Shown: piece by piece, positions 1 through 11,452 of the stretch | How positions within the stretch are numbered: the stretch's first letter is position 1 | How the letters are laid out: every line of letters begins with the position of its first letter | Source of the DNA: Cryptomeria japonica | Lineage: Eukaryota > Streptophyta > Pinopsida > Cupressales > Cupressaceae | Direction: 5' to 3' | DNA length: 64,000 bases | Assembly (NCBI RefSeq): GCF_030272615.1 | Contig: NC_081409.1 | Span: 877,557,594-877,621,593 of the forward strand | Notes under the pieces: generated by a model | Seen by the model: only the letters and a program-made list of their open reading frames with translations | Told to the model about the DNA's origin: nothing | Databases searched by the model: none | Program-made: the position numbers and the translations under genes

Positions 1-230
1 TTTTGTCATCCGGAGTCTAATCTTTTGTCGTACGATGCTCAATCCTGGCTTGTATGAGTTTCTGCTCTTCTGTGTTTTGTCGTTTGGAAAACAGTGAGCA
101 TTTTTGAAGGTCTAAACTCGAAATTTTATTTTTGCAATTGACATAGTTGGGTTTGCGTGATGTTTTACTCCTCTTGTAGGCTTATTTGGAATGTTTTCTA
201 ATGCTTCATTGTTGGATTTTGCAGGTTTGA
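1..230. other. Non-coding start of window, upstream of the antisense ORF
   Basis: No ORF is seen. It contains one intact palindrome TCGTACGA (28-35) and a decayed form TTGTATGA (50-57). The same motif recurs in this element's leader at 11.7-13.4 kb, so this stretch is probably still inside element 1. Confidence 0.4.
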
Positions 231-2022
231 TTGCCTCATGTGCTCTTCAGGTGTGTTTATCCACCTACCATGACTTTAGTTTGGCACCTATCAGAGGTTG
301 AGCAGGCTCATATTGACTTGTGTGGCTTGACACATTTGTTGAGATTACTCGATATCCGTGTGAATCACGATATGCTCACAACATTGGTAGAGAGATTCCA
401 TTCTAAGCATAACACGTTTCATTTGCCAATGGGGGAATTAACTATCACTCCTGAGGACATATATAGGATCCTCCGTATCCCTTTTGCTGGGGATAATGTG
501 GATTACGATTCAGGACACCTTCTCGGATTACAGGCAGTGAGGCATGTCTTCAGGGATCCAGACATTTTGACCCATTTCATTAGTTGGGACATTATGATGA
601 GTAGATACAATGAGGAGTTTCCTCTGGCATATGTTCTAGTAGGATTCATCGACTGTTTTCTGATGCCAAATAGAGGGCAGCAAGGTTTCTAGTGTGGATG
701 GGGCAGGATGCTGATGAGATTGATGGAGACCCCTCAGAGGCTTGGTTGGGGTTCTTGTTTATTGGCCCACATGTATTGTGAGATGCATAAGATTGTATAT
801 AGAGATGGCAGGAGCATGGTCGCCGGTGTATTTATTTTACAGATTTGGGCTTGGGAGCACCTCCCAGTTTATCGGCCTATTGTTGATGATAGCAGAGAGC
901 CTGGGCAACCGATTATATATAGGTATGCCGGTTATGTCACACAATCCCATCTAGGCAAGACAAATTTTTGGCAGTGGTAGTTGGATGACCTGATAGCCGT
1001 GGTATGGAGGCCTTATAGGGGCTTAGAGCCATGGGATGACTGGAGGCTGGTAGGCAAGGACCTTTTTGTTACATGCCCTCTCATCGGGAGATCACAGATT
1101 ATTATTGAGCGGTTCGTTGTATCACAAGTGATGAGGTAGTATGGCAGGCCTCAGGGGGTGTCACATGAGTATACAACTTATGCACGTTATGCGGATGAGG
1201 AGAGATAGGGATGATCTCCATGGTTATCCTACACTTTGGCTATGCAGGAGCTAATTGGTCTACAACGCCTTAGATGGGACTATATGGATGACATTGCAGA
1301 TGTAGGGGTATTGCCCCATTACAGAGATTGGTTCTAGCAGCATCCATTTCCTAAGTTTATAGATCCAGTTGAGAAGGTGCCTTGCATAGAGGATATTGAG
1401 GATGATGATCTTGCGAAGGGATAGGGACAAGGACAGGGTCAGAGGCAGGGCCAGAGACAGAGAGTCGAGGCTCTGAGGTGGATAGGTGGTGATCCTAGTG
1501 CTAGTAGCAGTAGGGTTCCAGCTGAGGGTGGACAACAGAGGGGTGAGGGTGGATCCCTAGAGCATGTAGGAGTGAGAAGCTCTGAGATAGGTTCTTCAAT
1601 GGAGAGAGGAGTAGGGTGGAGCTGGAGGTGGATATGGGGGTGGAGAGCCTGCGAGAGAGCATGGGACGGATGCTGGATGGTTGTTGAGAGCACGTCTTGC
1701 AGAGTTGTAGTCACAGTTGATAGTGGCTGAGACTCAGCTAGCAAAGTGAGACCGACAACTTGCCGATCTTAGGGTTGAGCGCGATCGCTAGATCTCAAAG
1801 ATGAGAGCAAAGATTGAGGCCTTGCGACAAGAGGTCCTTCACCAGACTAGTAGGGCAACCTACTATGTTGCAACATATAGTGTTGCAGTTCTAGTTGTGC
1901 AGCAGGTTATACCCTACTCATAGTATATGACATGTTCAGAGGGAGCTCGGGCTCCTTGTCAGGATCCTAGTCATCAAGCTCCACCTCCTCCACCAGGTGA
2001 TGAGGGAGAGGTCCAGAGCTAG
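231..2022 (+). pseudogene. Plant mobile domain (PMD) protein, antisense ORF of element 1, broken
   Basis: The frame from 231 gives a PMD-type N-terminal half: a FHLPMGELTITPEDIYRIL block, then after a TAG at 690 a GWGSCLLAHMYCEMHK block and IWAWEHLPVYRP, then after a TAG at 978 a WRPYRGLEPWDDW block. These match the aminotransferase-like plant mobile domain family. From about 1420 the product becomes Gln/Gly-rich, followed by a short coiled-coil-like stretch and a proline-rich end. At least five in-frame stops occur, several where CAG or TGG is expected. It runs opposite to the retroelement that carries it, as in Retand-type elements with an antisense extra ORF. The function of captured PMD proteins is unknown. 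The true start may lie upstream of 231. Confidence 0.75.
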
Positions 2023-2567
2023 ATATTCTTTTTGTAGCTGTGATATTATGTTTTTTCTTTTGTAGACACCCATTTTTTGTAGCCATACGATTCTTTCTTT
2101 GATGGGAGTTTGTACATGTCATTGAATATTATTTTGTACTCTTAGACTTGATACGATATATATATGAGATCCGATTTGACTTCATTATACTTGTTTTGAT
2201 TCAATTTTTGAGATGCTTTCTATATGCTGTATTCTACATGTATCCATTTTTTATTTAGTATGAATGTATGTAATGCAAATGATTATGGATGTTTATTTTT
2301 GTTTCTTTTCATATGCAAATAGATGAATGTGAATGAGTAATGCAAATTTTTCATTTTTCTATGCAATAAGATGAATTCAAATGAATGATAGTGAATGTAT
2401 GAATCTATATAAGATGCTTATGTATGTAGCTATCATCTCAAAACACAAGTACTCGATCAGAGAAATGATGAAAAGAGACCACTTGACTAAGAAATGATGA
2501 TGCTTCAAACTCTCATTCAGAAGATAAAGAAATCATTGTTACCATACCGAAATCACTCTAAATTCAT

Positions 2568-2627
2568 GAGATGCAGAATGAAATACAAAATGAGATGCAA
2601 AATGAGATGCAAAATGAAATGCAACCA
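2568..2627. repeat. 12-bp tandem repeat, five units
   Basis: Five consecutive 12-mers of the form GAGATGCAAAAT with one or two changes each. They sit in the 3' untranslated part of element 1. Confidence 0.8.
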
Positions 2628-3428
2628 AAACCTAGTCACTAAATTTGAAAAGCTTAATTTTCATCATTGAGTGTTTTACAAACATAGCAGGCAGATTAGA
2701 GTTCCTTTTTTTTCATGTGCAGTATTAATTATCTTGTCTGCAATGACCTTTTTTCATTCATTTCCTTGGATAGATTATGCCGGGACCCAGTTTTCTCAAT
2801 AAAGAAATTCCCTCAAAATAGACAAAGAAATGATGGGAACCTCCTTGTAGCATTCAAATAAGCGGAGTCGAGGTATGTGAGGCAATTTCACCTTGATGTG
2901 AAGGCTTTTATCATAGACAACCAACTAATTTAGATGTTTCCAAATCATTGGGATCATTCCTACAAGAAGAAAACAATAAAATATTATGCCCCCAATCCTT
3001 GCTCCTCTTAGTCAAGATAGACTTCCTCAAGTTACTTAGAGGGATAATAATTGAAAATCAATATAAAAGACAACACACAAAGAAATTTTTTATGATAACT
3101 CAAATTGTTTAGTGATTGTTTTTTGTTATGTTGTTTTGCTTGTTAACTCAGTGATAAAACTCTTCAGTAGTCAGGAGATAGGTATCTGACTCGGAGTGGA
3201 CAACCAGGTTTCACTGACGTAAGGTTGACTTGGTTGATACTACTTAGGACATGTAATTGGCTCTTGTCGATTACCTAAGACTAGGACATTGATTGATTTC
3301 AAGCTATGAGGGTTCCAATGAACTAGGATGTCACAAAAGTGACTAAAATATGTACAAGCAAAAGCAAATATGCAGGAAAGTAGGAATGCCAATGTTGCAT
3401 TGATAGATGGAGCACTTGAGTACAAGAG

Positions 3429-3516
3429 GTGCCTATTTACTAGGTTTTCACCTACTTAGCAGAGATTCATTTTTTATTTTTTTTTAACCAAAGTGCCTAT
3501 TTACTAGGTTTTCACC
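3429..3516. repeat. 24-bp direct repeat pair
   Basis: The sequence beginning GTGCCTATTTACTAGG is repeated exactly over 24 bp at 3429-3452 and 3493-3516. A T-rich tract separates and follows the copies, which suggests replication slippage or a small template-switch duplication. Confidence 0.8.
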
Positions 3517-3638
3517 AGGGAATTTTCTCTCTTTTTTTCTTTTTTTTCTTTTTCTTTTTTTTTTTTGAATTTCTTCAGGTCTTTTTATGATTTTTTTCAT
3601 GATTTCTTAACTACATAAGCTGCTAGAGTGGAGAATAT

Positions 3639-4790
3639 TTAGGTGAAGAATTTCTTCAAATGGATGGTGTTGATTGGTTCACAGAGCAATTATCCTTCCG
3701 ATGTTGAGAGTTGATAGGCACCAGAGCCAAAAGCTACAGTAACGATATAGGGACCCAACCAGTTGGGTTCGAACTTCCCTTTGTTGTCTCAAAACTGTTG
3801 ATTTTTAGGATTTTCTCATAGAACTAGGTCACCAACCTGAAATTCTCTTTGTTGAACCTTCTTGTTATATCCTCTGGACATTCTCTTTTGATACACTCTG
3901 AGGTGATCAAACACCACTTGCCGACTTTCATCCAGTAATTCGAGCTCTTGCAATCTAGATATTCTATATTCTTCATCAATAACAAGACCTTGCAAAGAAA
4001 CTCTTAGAGATGGTATTTCCACCTCAATAGGTAATACTTCTTCAGACCCATACACCCAAAAAAAGGGTGTAGCCCCAGTAGGTGTTCTGATACTTGTTCT
4101 ATAAGCCCACAGTGCAAGATTGAGCTACAGATGCCAATCCTTCCCAAATTTGTTCATTGTTCTGTGTAAGATAGTCAATAGGTTTTTGTTAGATGCCTCG
4201 GCTTGTCCATTACCTTGAGGGTAATATACTGATTACCAGTGTTGTTTTATTTTGAATTTCTCATAGAGTTCATTTAGATCTTTGTTCTTGAATTGTCCTC
4301 CATTGTCAGTTATAATGGATGAAGGTATACCATACCCATAGATGATATAATTAAGAATAAATAGAGCTACTTGTTTGCCAACTACTTTGATGAGTGGAAT
4401 CTCTTCTACCCACTTAGTGAAGTACTAAGTGGCAGTGATAATAAATTTGTGTCCGTTAGATGATGCAAGATATATTTGGCGAATTAGATCAAATGCCCAT
4501 TGTTGAAAGGGCCAACGTGTCACAAAGGGTATGAGATCCCTTGCTGGAGCATGGATAAGGTGCCCATGCATTTGGCACTTTTCACAAGTTTTAGAAAATT
4601 TTATAGCTTCTTTCTCCATGTCTGGCCAGTAGTAGCCAACCCTTAGTAGTTTTCATGCTAAAGTTAGACCATTCGAATGAGATCCACAAATACCTTCATG
4701 AACCTCGGATAATATGCATTGGGACTCCTCAGTTTCTAGACATCTAAGCAAGGTATTATCTAAACCTCACCTAAAGAGGTCATTAGCAAT
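3639..4790 (-). pseudogene. Integrase domain of element 1, broken
   Basis: Reading leftward: an HHCC zinc finger (EVHEGICGSHS, then CEKCQMHG at about 4565-4585), the first catalytic Asp in WAFDLI (about 4480), the second in IITDNGGQF (about 4300), and the catalytic Glu in GNGQAEASNK (about 4195). A C-terminal part has VYGSEEVLPIEVEIPS and a GPY/F-like block (LGPYIV, about 3750). The normal role is insertion of the cDNA. Several in-frame stops interrupt it. The last stop is TAA at 3639-3641, just before the A-rich 3' region. Confidence 0.88.
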
Positions 4791-4819
4791 GATGACATAA
4801 TGTGACGCATTTCAGATTA

Positions 4820-5400
4820 GGTTCCTTTTTTCATTTTGGGAAAGATTAGTAGGGACAACTTGGTCACGCAGGAAGAGTAAATGTGGCTATAACGAGATGA
4901 GTCATGTCCAATAATAGAATAGACCATCTGGGACTCAGGGGAATCGTAGGTAGGATAATGTAACTCTTCCACCAAGAATTCAAAGTGAAAATTAGATTCT
5001 TGTAGTTGTGGTATAGTTGCCAAGGTGGCCATTGCATCTGCTGCTCTATTTGCTATTCTGGGGATCTGCTGAAATGATACGAAGGTAAAGTATTTCTTGA
5101 GATCATCCACCATTCTCTTATAAGGCATCAGTTTCTCATCTCTTGTTTGATATAGGTCATTGATTTGGTTGATAATGAGTTGAGAATCTCCATAGATGTG
5201 TAATTCAACAATATTCCACTTGATGGCCAGCTTGATCCCGTTTACCAAGCTTCATATTTTGCAATGTTGTTTGTGCAAGGGAAGAGAATCTTGTAAGCTT
5301 TTGGGATTGAGTATTTTGGAGGAGTAATAAAAATTATTCCAGCACCAGAAGCATGTTGAGTGAAAGACCCATCAAAGAACATCTTCCATGATTGTTCAGT
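4820..5400 (-). pseudogene. Second (archaeal-type) RNase H domain of element 1
   Basis: It begins MFFDGSFTQHASGAGI (about 5385), which carries the first catalytic Asp, and continues with a TNNIAKYEA block and then IYGDSQLIINQIND (about 5170-5210), which carries another catalytic Asp. A spacer then leads to integrase. Being separate from the ordinary RNase H next to RT, this is the additional aRNH that marks Tat-lineage elements. At least one stop (after KYEAW) breaks the frame. Confidence 0.82.
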
Positions 5401-5454
5401 AAGGTGCATGATTGATTCATCTGGGAATTCTATATGTAGAGGTTGACTGTCTTC

Positions 5455-7315
5455 AAGTGGAGCATCAACAAGTTGGTTTGCAATAACCTATCCTTTGATG
5501 GCTTTACGTTCCACATATTCGATATCAAATTCCGTAAGAACCATAACCCATTTAGCCAGTCTCCCTGTAAGCATTGCTTTACTGAGAAGATATTTGAGTG
5601 GATCAATCTTAGCTACCAGCTTAATAGAGTATGCCAACATATAGTGCCTTAATTTTTGTGATGCAAAGACCAATGCCAAGCATGCTTTCTCTATTTCTAT
5701 TATAGTGTAGTTCATTTCATATGACACCAATGTTCTACTGATGTAATAGATAGCTCATTCCTTTTTATTGTCATCTTGTTGTGCCAGAAGTGCCCCCAGT
5801 GAAGTATCTATAGCTGATATGTATAGGATTAGTGGCTTACCTTGAATCAGTGGCATTAATATGGGTGGGTTAGAAAGATATTCTTTGTTTTGTTTTAAAT
5901 GTTGTTCATAATCTTTATCCCAGCTATATTGAACTCCTTTCCTTAATACCTTTGTGAAGGGTTGAGCTTTGTCTGCTAGCTGAGATATAAAGTGCCTTAT
6001 TGACTGAAGACGACCTTGTAAACTTCTCATTTGACTGATATTCTTGGGTGGAGGCATTTCCATTATAGCTTGGACCTTTTCAGGATCAACCTCAATTCCT
6101 TTTTTTGAAATTATGTAACCAAGCAATTTTCCTGATGTTACCCCAAATGCACACTTTTTTATGATTTAATCAGAGTTTGAATCTTTCCATTCTATCTAGT
6201 ATGAGGCCTAGTTCTTGAATATGCGTAGATCTCTTCATGGTTTTTACCAGGGTGTCATCAACACAATCTTCCATGTTTTTATGCATCATATCATGGAAGA
6301 TAGTGGTTACTGCTCTTTGGTAAGTTTCTCCTACGTTCTTTAGCCCAAACGACATAACATTCTAGCAGAAGGTTCCCCATGCACCCATGAAAGCTGTCTT
6401 TTCTTGATCTTCAGGTCCTATCTTGATCTGATTGTAACCAAAGAATCCATCCATTAATGAATACATCTCATATCCAGTGGTCATATCTACTATCATGTTA
6501 ATGTTGGGCAATGGAAAATCATTTTTCGGACATGCCTTGTTGAGATCCTTGAAGTCTGTGCAAACTCTAATAGATTTGTCTACCTTTGATATAGGTACTA
6601 TATTTGATATCCCTTATGCGTAGTCTATAGCTTTGATAAATCCAGCTTTTAGCAATTTCTTTAATTCAGCTTTGACTAGCAGTGCCACATGAGGATGCAT
6701 CTTACAGAGTTTTTTCTTGACTGGTTTAAATCCTGGTGTAATAGAGAGATGATGCATGATGAGATCAGGATCTAGTCCTGGCATATTTGAGTATGTCCAT
6801 GCAAAGTTGATCTTCTTTTCTAAAAAAAGGTTGCTGAAATATTTTAACTCTTCTGCTGATAGTGATTGGGCTAAATGAATGATGTGTGGTGTCTCTTGAC
6901 TCCCAATGTTCACTGGCTGAGTTGGCTCGATCAATATGGAAGATCTCTCCTCTAAATGACTTGGCAGTATATCAGGTATCTCACCTTCAGGCACCTCAGA
7001 CAGATTTTCACCTCTAGGTATGTCCTTTATTTTCTCTTTTTTAGATTCTGACACTACCACAATGTGGTTTTTGCCATCAGGTCTTTTATTTTTATTTTTC
7101 TTATTTTTGTGACTAAGATACTTGATATCTATTTTAGTCCTGTTTTCACTCTGTTCACTAGTGGAAGAGTTCATGGGTTCACCTCCATGGAGATAATAGG
7201 CTAACGTATAGTCATTGGAAAAAGTAGGTACATTCAAGGGTTGGTTATAAAGAGTACAATCAATTAGTTTAGGATGTATTGAGGATAAGGTTGGAACAAG
7301 CTCAAGGGAGTTCAC
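5455..7315 (-). pseudogene. Reverse transcriptase and RNase H of element 1, broken
   Basis: RT begins after GLDPDLIMHHLSI (about 6770) with the block KKLLKAGFIKAIDYA. After a stop at 6614 it continues VCTDFKDLNKACPKNDFPLP and FGYNQI, then a TAG in CTAG context at 6362-6365 and MSFGLKNVGETYQRA. The polymerase motif is CVDD at 6254-6265 instead of the usual YVDD. RNase H follows with LYISAIDTSLGALLAQ, MNYTIIEIEKACLALVFA and the RLAKWVMVLTEFDIEY end. The domains copy RNA to DNA and degrade the template. Multiple stops and frameshifts show a dead copy. Confidence 0.9.
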
Positions 7316-7333
7316 AGTACTATCATCATGGCT

Positions 7334-8570
7334 TCAGACCAACCAGTCTAGTTCTAGAAGACTACATCGCGTATGTGTCTCGAGACCTGAAAGAGTTACA
7401 ACATGATTATCTAAATTCATGTTAGTATCTATTGGACCTAATCCAATTGACCTACTTCTAGCATAGTCACCTACTTCAGACTGGACTACATACCATGGTG
7501 TGATAGTAATAGGGCCAGCAGACAACATCTCAACATTCATGACAGAGTAGTCATAATGTGTCATTGAATAATTGTTGTTATAAATAGAGCTCCTGTTTGA
7601 GTTATCAGAGTCATAAGATGAAGTTTTTGACTCATCTTCAAGTGGCTTAGTAGAAGTATATATAGTATCAATACCCATATCTTTGATACTGCAAGCTCCT
7701 TCATAATTTGGTTCATTGATTACTTGTATTTGACACACTTGTGGACATAACCTTGATGGTTCGGTTAATCCCTATCGTCTATTCCATTCAGCTTCCTCTG
7801 GACTGATGACTGGTTCTATTTCTATAGCTTCTAATTCTTCTTTTGTAGTTCATACCTGATTTGTCTTATCTCATTAGAGGGAGAGTTGGTAGGTGAAGAA
7901 TTTGCTTGTGTCCATTCTTCCTCCAGCTGTTGTTCATAGTCTTCTTGTCTTTTTAGTCCGATTTCTTCCATTTCCCTTTGCATTCTTAGGCGTATCAGCT
8001 CTTGTGCATCATTTGTGATATCACTGGATTCTTCAAGGGTTTCTGTAGTAGATGTATCTGAGAGATGGTCAGGACCCCATTCATACTCATTTGAATTAGT
8101 TTCTGAATCATCTACTTGTTGTTTGCCAGTATATGTGATCGGAATGTTCAGTGGTGCAAACAATTCTCTGATTCTGTATACTTCATCTCTCATATCCCTT
8201 GGGACTTCTACTTCCTGTGGTATTATAGCTGATATTATTGGAATTTGATTACCATCTGTTTCCTCTCTCTGGGTGGGCAATTCTTTTGTTCATCGTCACA
8301 CTCTTCATGAGTTTGTTGAGTATTAATTTCTTGTGTTGTTAAAGGTAGTACCTTTTTCTTCCACGTAAGTTGATGGTGGGATGTGTGCTTCTGATCTGAT
8401 GTCTTTCTTGGATTATATCCTAGTCCAACTTTATCATTGGCAGATTTAGTTTGGAACTGAATAGGTTCAACAATACCTTTTTAACGTTTGCCTAGAGGAC
8501 CAATACTTGAATATCCCATGCGTTGAAGCATCTTATAGCCTGGACCATATTGTGTCGGAGAAATCTCACA
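7334..8570 (-). pseudogene. Acidic linker and G-patch domain of element 1
   Basis: On the minus strand from about 8560 the frame reads YGPGYKMLQRMGYSS, GPLGK and GIVEPI and ends GLGYNPRK (about 8410), the glycine pattern of a G-patch, an RNA/helicase-binding domain. A charged linker follows (7831-8280, Glu/Gln-rich) with NSNEYEWGPDHLSD, then a Ser/Asn/Asp-rich part (7334-7738). Element 2 has the matching NSNDYEWGPDLSS, so the linker is an inherited part of the polyprotein. One stop lies inside the G-patch and others lie between the segments. Confidence 0.72.
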
Positions 8571-9522
8571 ATGTCATATTTCTTTATTTGCACTATCTTC
8601 TTTGAAAAGTGAATTGAGAACATCATCCTCTTCTATTTTGCCTGCAAGAGAAGTAGAGGATTGTATGAAGAGACCATCATAAATGACTTTTGGATTTGAA
8701 TTTTGTGGCTTCATAACCTCTGATGATTTTCCCGACTATCTTGGTGACGGAGGAAGAGGCATTAGTGAGAGTATAGGCTCTATTTTGTAGCCATCTATTC
8801 TAGTGTTTGTAATTTTTAATTTCTTTTCTAAATATTTTAGCAAAGATTCTGAACTTTCAGCTATAGAGGCTGCTCTATTATGAGGAACAAAAGCATCAAT
8901 ACTCTATGTTAATGCATTACAGGTATAGCTTGTATTAGTAGGAATAATGACTTCAACTCCATTATAAGGAAATTTCAAGCATTGATGATACATAGATGGC
9001 ACTGCTTTCATTTCATGAATCCATGGCTTGCCTAATAAGATGTTGTATGAAAGATGAAGATCCAGGACTTGAAAAATGACATCTCTTTCTACAGGTCCTG
9101 CTCTAATTGGTAATAGTACCAGACCCTTAGAGGATCTTTCTTCTTCATCATAAGCCTTGATTGTGATTTTCTTTGTTGGGTCAATAACGTTTTTCAGAAA
9201 ATCCCACCTGTGTTAGTAGATTGTAGGTACAAATATTCAACCCAGCGCCTCCATCTATCAAAACATGTTTAACTCGGTGTTTATGGATCATGGCTTCAAT
9301 GTGTAATGGCTGGTTATGTGGGTGACTCAGTGAGTTATCATCTTCTTCATAGAAAGTGAGATAATAAGGTGAAGTTAGGTGACCCATCATAGATTGAAAC
9401 TGATCTATGTCTAAATCTTTAGGGACACTGGTGGTAAGTAAAGCCTTGTCTAGGACCTCTCTATGAGTAGAAGAGATCTTAAGCAGTTCCAAAATGGAGA
9501 TTTGAGCATTGGTTCTCTTCAA
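8571..9522 (-). pseudogene. Retropepsin-type protease of element 1, broken
   Basis: The active-site block is VLIDGGAGLNIC (9229-9267), a D-G-G-A variant usual in Tat elements. Upstream is DLDIDQFQSMMGHL (about 9420). Downstream, after frameshifts, are the flap/C-terminal blocks ILLGKPWIHEMKAVPS and YHQCLKFPYNGVEV (about 8960-9040). It would cleave the Gag-Pol polyprotein. The stop at 9181 and later shifts inactivate it. Confidence 0.85.
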
Positions 9523-9564
9523 TCATTCGAAAATACTATAACCAGGAGAAGATGATGAAGCCAG

Positions 9565-11452
9565 TTATTTTGATTTGACTGTGATTGTATATGTTTGTCT
9601 ATTTGGTAGATTTGATATTGTTTGATTGAAAGTTGAGGAACTAGCTCCTAGGAGAATGATCTTCCTTTGAGTGTGAGTCATAGTATTAGCAGTTTGTGCT
9701 TGACTTTGGTGATCCTGGACTATGATCACATTGCAATATTTAGGTTGAGCAGATTCAATCATGTTGATAACATTATCGTTGTTAGTGTAGGTATAATTGA
9801 CTCTAGCTCCTCCCTTGGATTTTGAGGAATCTGCTTGTTCATAAGTCGATAAGGGATCTTCAAACGCCTTATGATAAGCATTTATTGCATGATTTCCAAC
9901 AACGATCTTTCTTGCATCAATGAGATCTTGGATTTCATGTCAGAGTTTCATGCAGTTGTTTATGTTATGTCCCTTGTTTCGATGGTAGTCACAGTATTCA
10001 TTTTCTCTCCACCATTTGGATCTAATTTCTGGGTCATATGGTCTAGAATTGTCCAGAAATGTTATCAGATTATTTGCCAATTAAGTTTTAAAAGCTGATT
10101 CATATGACTCATCTAGAGGAGTAAAATCACACTTAGGTTTTGAAAGCCAAGGCTTTTCTTTAAACTATTCTCTTGTTTTCTTTGGAGGATTTTTTACCCC
10201 AGTTTCAGCTACCTTGACTGCTTGTGTGCCACTGGCCAAGTTAAATATTGTGGATTTTGTTTTTGCTTGGACAGTATCCACCACTCCATCACTAACAACA
10301 TTCATGTTGTTATATTTGCCGTATTTCTAGTACTTGCTCTTTTCTTTAGATCTAGAACCTTGCGATGTTTCTTTCCAAAGCGATATATCTCCCTTTTTTA
10401 TAAGCACATCTTCCATTTTGAGGGTGTTATCTACCATTTTGTTGAATGAAGGATGTACATGCATCTAGACACTGTACTTCAATTCATGGATTAAGTTGTT
10501 GACAAAGATATCCATTTTCTCAAGGTCTGGGATAGTCCATGAATACCTAGAAAACATCTTTCTCCATCATTGGAGAAAAGTGAGAAAGGGTTCTCCTATC
10601 TTTTGTCTGGTATTACAAAGTTTTATCATGGTGATTGGGTGATGAATGTTGTAGGAGTATTGCTGTAGGAATAGTTGGATTAATTCTTCAAAAGTTTTTA
10701 TTCCCATGGGTAGACTTGAGAACCATTCCATAGCTTGCCCCCCTAAACTTCTCAAGAAAAGGTGCATGAGATACGTTTGGTTATGCATGAAATCCATACA
10801 CAAAGCACAAAATTCTCTAATATGATCTTGGGGGTCCGTATTCTTGTCATATTTGTCAAACTTAGGTATTTCTACTCTTGAGGGAAATGGGGGCATGTAA
10901 AGGTTTTTGTCAAATGGGAGGGCATATTATGTCCAGAGAATATTATTTTGGTGTTTTATCTTTGTTTTTTAGTTTTGTGATCTCAGTTTCTAATGTTTTC
11001 ATTTGTTTACTTATCTTTCCCCATGGTGTCTCTTCCTCTTTAGTGACGAGGGCCTCCACATTATAACCAGTAGGGAGTTTGGCGCCTTGCTTTGCTAATT
11101 CTAGGAAATAGTCTTCTTTTTCCCTAGCCATGATGACCTTCATCATTTTTTGGAACTCTTTATCATTCTGACATCTATGTACTTCGGCCTCAGGAGGTTC
11201 AGGAAGCTCAGATTTAGTTGATGAGGAATCACTATCAATGGCATGATTGCTGAAGTAGTCATGAGTGTCTCGTTTACTAGCTTCTCTTTCTTGTCTTTCC
11301 CCAAAAATTGGTAGATCATAAACTGGTATTTGTGATGAGGATGGTTTATTTTGAAAGAGGTTTCCTTCAAAGAATGGATTGTCATTTGATGAAAAGGGTG
11401 TTTCTTTTTCTTTGTCTGTTTTGCTGCGAGAGTTTCTGGTTTGAACAAACAT
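9565..11452 (-). pseudogene. Gag (capsid and nucleocapsid) of element 1, broken
   Basis: The N-terminal segment (11452-10943) is polar and contains LAKQGAKLPTGYNVEAL, matching element 2. A frameshift near 10910 leads to the capsid block MPPFPSRVEIPKFDKYDKN, then FLRSLGGQAMEWFSSLP (about 10720) and the block after it. The nucleocapsid has YCDYHRNKGHNINNC (about 9990), a C-H-H-C zinc finger. Gag packages the RNA in cytoplasmic particles. Internal stops and frameshifts prevent full translation. Confidence 0.85.

Larger units (their letters stand above)
2023..3638 (-). other. 3' non-coding region of element 1 between integrase and antisense ORF
   Basis: No supportable ORF. AT-rich, with degenerate ATGCAAATGA-like repeats (about 2220-2420), a 12-bp tandem repeat and a pyrimidine-rich tract (about 3470-3567) that is purine/A-rich on the element's sense strand. 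Hypervariable 3' regions with tandem repeats are typical of Tat elements. Confidence 0.5.

Noticed and set aside
1260-1744. Minus-strand open frames opposite the plant-mobile-domain ORF
   Set aside because: Ser/Leu/Pro-rich shadow of the Gln/Gly-rich plus-strand coding region.
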